Shown here in pieces: positions 62,393 to 64,000 of a stretch of 64,000 nucleotides of DNA. A program made the translations under genes and the position numbers. Origin of the DNA: Pyxidicoccus caerfyrddinensis. Its GTDB lineage: Bacteria > Myxococcota > Myxococcia > Myxococcales > Myxococcaceae. The DNA is taken from the NCBI RefSeq assembly GCF_010894405.1, contig NZ_JAAIYA010000027.1, forward strand, positions 58,605 to 122,604. The letters run 5' to 3'. A model generated the notes under the pieces. It made no database searches, was not told the DNA's origin, and was given only the letters and a program-made list of their open reading frames with translations. The number at the start of each line of letters is the position of its first letter. Position 1 is the first letter of the stretch.

Positions 62393-63844
62393 TCACCGGG
62401 CGATGGCCACGTACTGGAGCGCGTCGCCCCGCTTCACCCGCAGCAGGATGCTGGCCCCGGCGCTGCCCTTCGCGAGCGCCGCGCGCACCCCGGCCGCGTC
62501 CTTCACCCTGCGGCGATTCACCTCCGTCACCACGTCGCCCGCGCGCAGGCCCGCCTCGTCCGCCGGGCTGCGCGGCGTGACGGTGGACACCAGCGCCCCG
62601 GACCAGGCCTCCTCGCCCAGCGGCGCCGCCACCTCCGGCGTGAGATCTCGCAGCGCCAGCCCCACGTCCTGCTCGCTGGAGGTCCGCTGGATGAGCCCCT
62701 CGGTGGCCTCCTGTGCCGGCCGGACGATGAGCCGCACGGACACCTCCCGCGTCACGCCCTCGCGCTGCAGCGTCAGCCGCGCCTCGGTGCCGGGCGCCAG
62801 CAGCGCCACCTTGCGCAACAGCTGCAGGTAGGAGGCAATCGCGCGCCCATTCACGGCCGCCAGCCTGTCGCCGGGGCGGATGCCGGCGGCCGCGGCCGGG
62901 CTGTCCTTGTAGACGTCCTTCACCACCGGGGCGCGCCGCTCGCCCTTGCCGCCGTCGTCGGTGATGACCACGCCCAGCCAGCCGCGCTCCAGCTTCCCGT
63001 TCTCCCGGAGGTTGGGCAGCAAATCCTTCACCAGGTTGATGGGCACCGCGAAGCCGATGCCCTGTCCCTGGCTGATGATGGCCGTCGTCACGCCCACCAC
63101 CTCGCCCTTCATGTTGAAGAGGGGGCCGCCGGAGTTGCCGGGGTTGATGAGGGCGTCCGTCTGGATGAAGTCGTCGAACTGGCCCACGCCCAGCACGCGC
63201 TCCTTGGCGGAGATCATCCCGTGCGCCACCGAGTGGTCCAGGCCGAACGGGTTGCCGATGGCCACCACCCAGTCCCCCACCTCCAGCTTGTCCGAGTCAC
63301 CGAGGTAGACGGCCGGGAGGTTGCCCAGGCCGGCGCCGCTCAGCCGCAGCAGCGCCACGTCCGTGGAGGCGTCGCGGCCCACCACCTCGGCGGCGAACTC
63401 GCGGCCGTCCGACAGGCGGACGGCAATCTGCCGCGCCCCGGCCACCACGTGGTTGTTGGTGACGACCAGGCCGTCCGGCGTCAGCACGAAGCCGGAGCCG
63501 GTGGCCTTCTTCATCCCTCCGAGCCCGCTCTCCCGCAGGGCCACGGTGGTGATGTTGACCACGCCCGCCTCCACCGCGCGGATCAGCGGGGCCAGCGACG
63601 TGGGGGGCACGAAGTCGGGAAGCACCTTGTCGCCCGGTGCGCGCTCCCGCCACAGCTCCAGGGCACCGGAGCGACTCTCCCCGGCGGCCTGGGCGGCGAA
63701 CCAGGCGGTGTGCTCGCGCACCCGCGCCTGGAGCCATGAGTCGAGCGGACCCTCGTCGGCACGCGCCATGGGGGCGAGCGCCAGCACGAGGAAGACGGGA
63801 AGCAGTCGGGAGAGCACGGAGGGGCAGCTTATACGGCGGGCCAT
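62393..63844 (-). CDS. HtrA/DegP-like serine protease with two PDZ domains
   Basis: 483 residues from the ATG starting MARRISCPSV; a TTG five codons upstream is less likely. The signal peptide ends near MARA. Protease domain carries His in TNNHVV, Asp in STDVALL and Ser in GNSGGP. Two PDZ domains follow (RGWLGVVI; AGLRAGDVVTEVNRR). Degrades misfolded periplasmic proteins. Lies 61 bp downstream of the grpE end on the same strand, consistent with an envelope/heat stress cluster. Confidence 0.93.
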   Translation of the reverse strand: MARRISCPSVLSRLLPVFLVLALAPMARADEGPLDSWLQARVREHTAWFAAQAAGESRSGALELWRERAPGDKVLPDFVPPTSLAPLIRAVEAGVVNITTVALRESGLGGMKKATGSGFVLTPDGLVVTNNHVVAGARQIAVRLSDGREFAAEVVGRDASTDVALLRLSGAGLGNLPAVYLGDSDKLEVGDWVVAIGNPFGLDHSVAHGMISAKERVLGVGQFDDFIQTDALINPGNSGGPLFNMKGEVVGVTTAIISQGQGIGFAVPINLVKDLLPNLRENGKLERGWLGVVITDDGGKGERRAPVVKDVYKDSPAAAAGIRPGDRLAAVNGRAIASYLQLLRKVALLAPGTEARLTLQREGVTREVSVRLIVRPAQEATEGLIQRTSSEQDVGLALRDLTPEVAAPLGEEAWSGALVSTVTPRSPADEAGLRAGDVVTEVNRRRVKDAAGVRAALAKGSAGASILLRVKRGDALQYVAIAR

Positions 63845-63905
63845 GGCGATCGGGGCCAACAGCGGCCCCGGTCGCTCCCTTCCCGGGCTGGAACGCCTTT
63901 GGCCC

Positions 63906-64000
63906 TCAGGCCTGGGCCGGGGCCACGTACTTCGCCACCTTGACCCGGGCGGGGCGGATGATGCGGTCCTTCAGCCGGTAGCCCGCGCGCACCTCGGAGA
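63906..64000 (-). CDS. grpE: GrpE C-terminus, cut by the window edge
   Basis: The last 31 codons read SEVRAGYRLKDRIIRPARVK and end YVAPAQA. This is the conserved C-terminal beta domain of the DnaK nucleotide-exchange factor, where GYxLxDRxxRPAxVxV is the family hallmark. The rest of the gene lies beyond the right edge. Confidence 0.88.
   Translation of the reverse strand, partial: SEVRAGYRLKDRIIRPARVKVAKYVAPAQA

Overview
The window looks like a chromosomal stretch of a myxobacterium (Myxococcus, Corallococcus or Pyxidicoccus type). GC is very high throughout. Two lipoprotein toxin/immunity pairs resemble the Sit kin-discrimination toxins known from myxobacteria. There are long modular NRPS genes and many secreted lipoproteins. 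Species cannot be fixed from sequence alone.

Layout. (1) 1-20.9 kb: a natural-product locus. The 3' part of one NRPS gene (T-C-A-T-TE) is followed by a 4292-residue NRPS with four C-A-T modules and no thioesterase. A convergent single-module PKS (KS-AT-ACP-TE) ends 6 bp from it. By domain logic the large NRPS could hand its peptide to the PKS, whose TE would release it, while the first NRPS ends with its own TE. (2) 21.0-27.7 kb: an accessory toxin/immunity island. It holds a SitA5-like lipoprotein toxin with two tandem DUF2019 immunity genes, a third immunity copy in decay, tandem 23-bp repeats that look like an insertion-sequence end, a 3' fragment of a DUF5953 immunity gene, a frame-disrupted orphan gene, and an intact SitA6-like toxin with its DUF5953 immunity gene. 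Two small exported proteins of unknown role lie between. (3) 27.9-53.4 kb: a single 20-gene, minus-strand run encoding a contractile injection apparatus. Sheath, tube, tape-measure-like protein, hub, spike, PAAR-like tip, gp25, baseplate J, tail protein I and fibre-like proteins are present. An RHS protein with a C-terminal HExxH motif sits inside the operon, and a very large subtilase lacking a signal peptide closes it. No capsid, terminase, integrase, replication or lysis gene is seen, so it reads as a tailocin or extracellular injection system and not as a prophage. (4) 53.6-64 kb: ordinary chromosome: an exported aldo/keto reductase with an SDR, a divergent LysR regulator and a second SDR, a lipoprotein, tRNA-Thr(CGU), glutamate dehydrogenase, a PilZ protein, an exported protein of the family I recall as DUF6066, an HtrA protease and the end of grpE.

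How it fits together. Three inter-organism weapons lie side by side: a nonribosomal product, contact-delivered lipoprotein toxins with immunity, and a contractile injector with two candidate peptidase payloads. The injector operon is the best candidate for an under-described system: RHS-metallopeptidase between tape measure and hub, subtilase at the end, no AAA+ ATPase in the window, and a palindrome overlapping the only obvious promoter.

Limits: all family names come from motif recognition by eye. Adenylation specificities and effector roles are inference.
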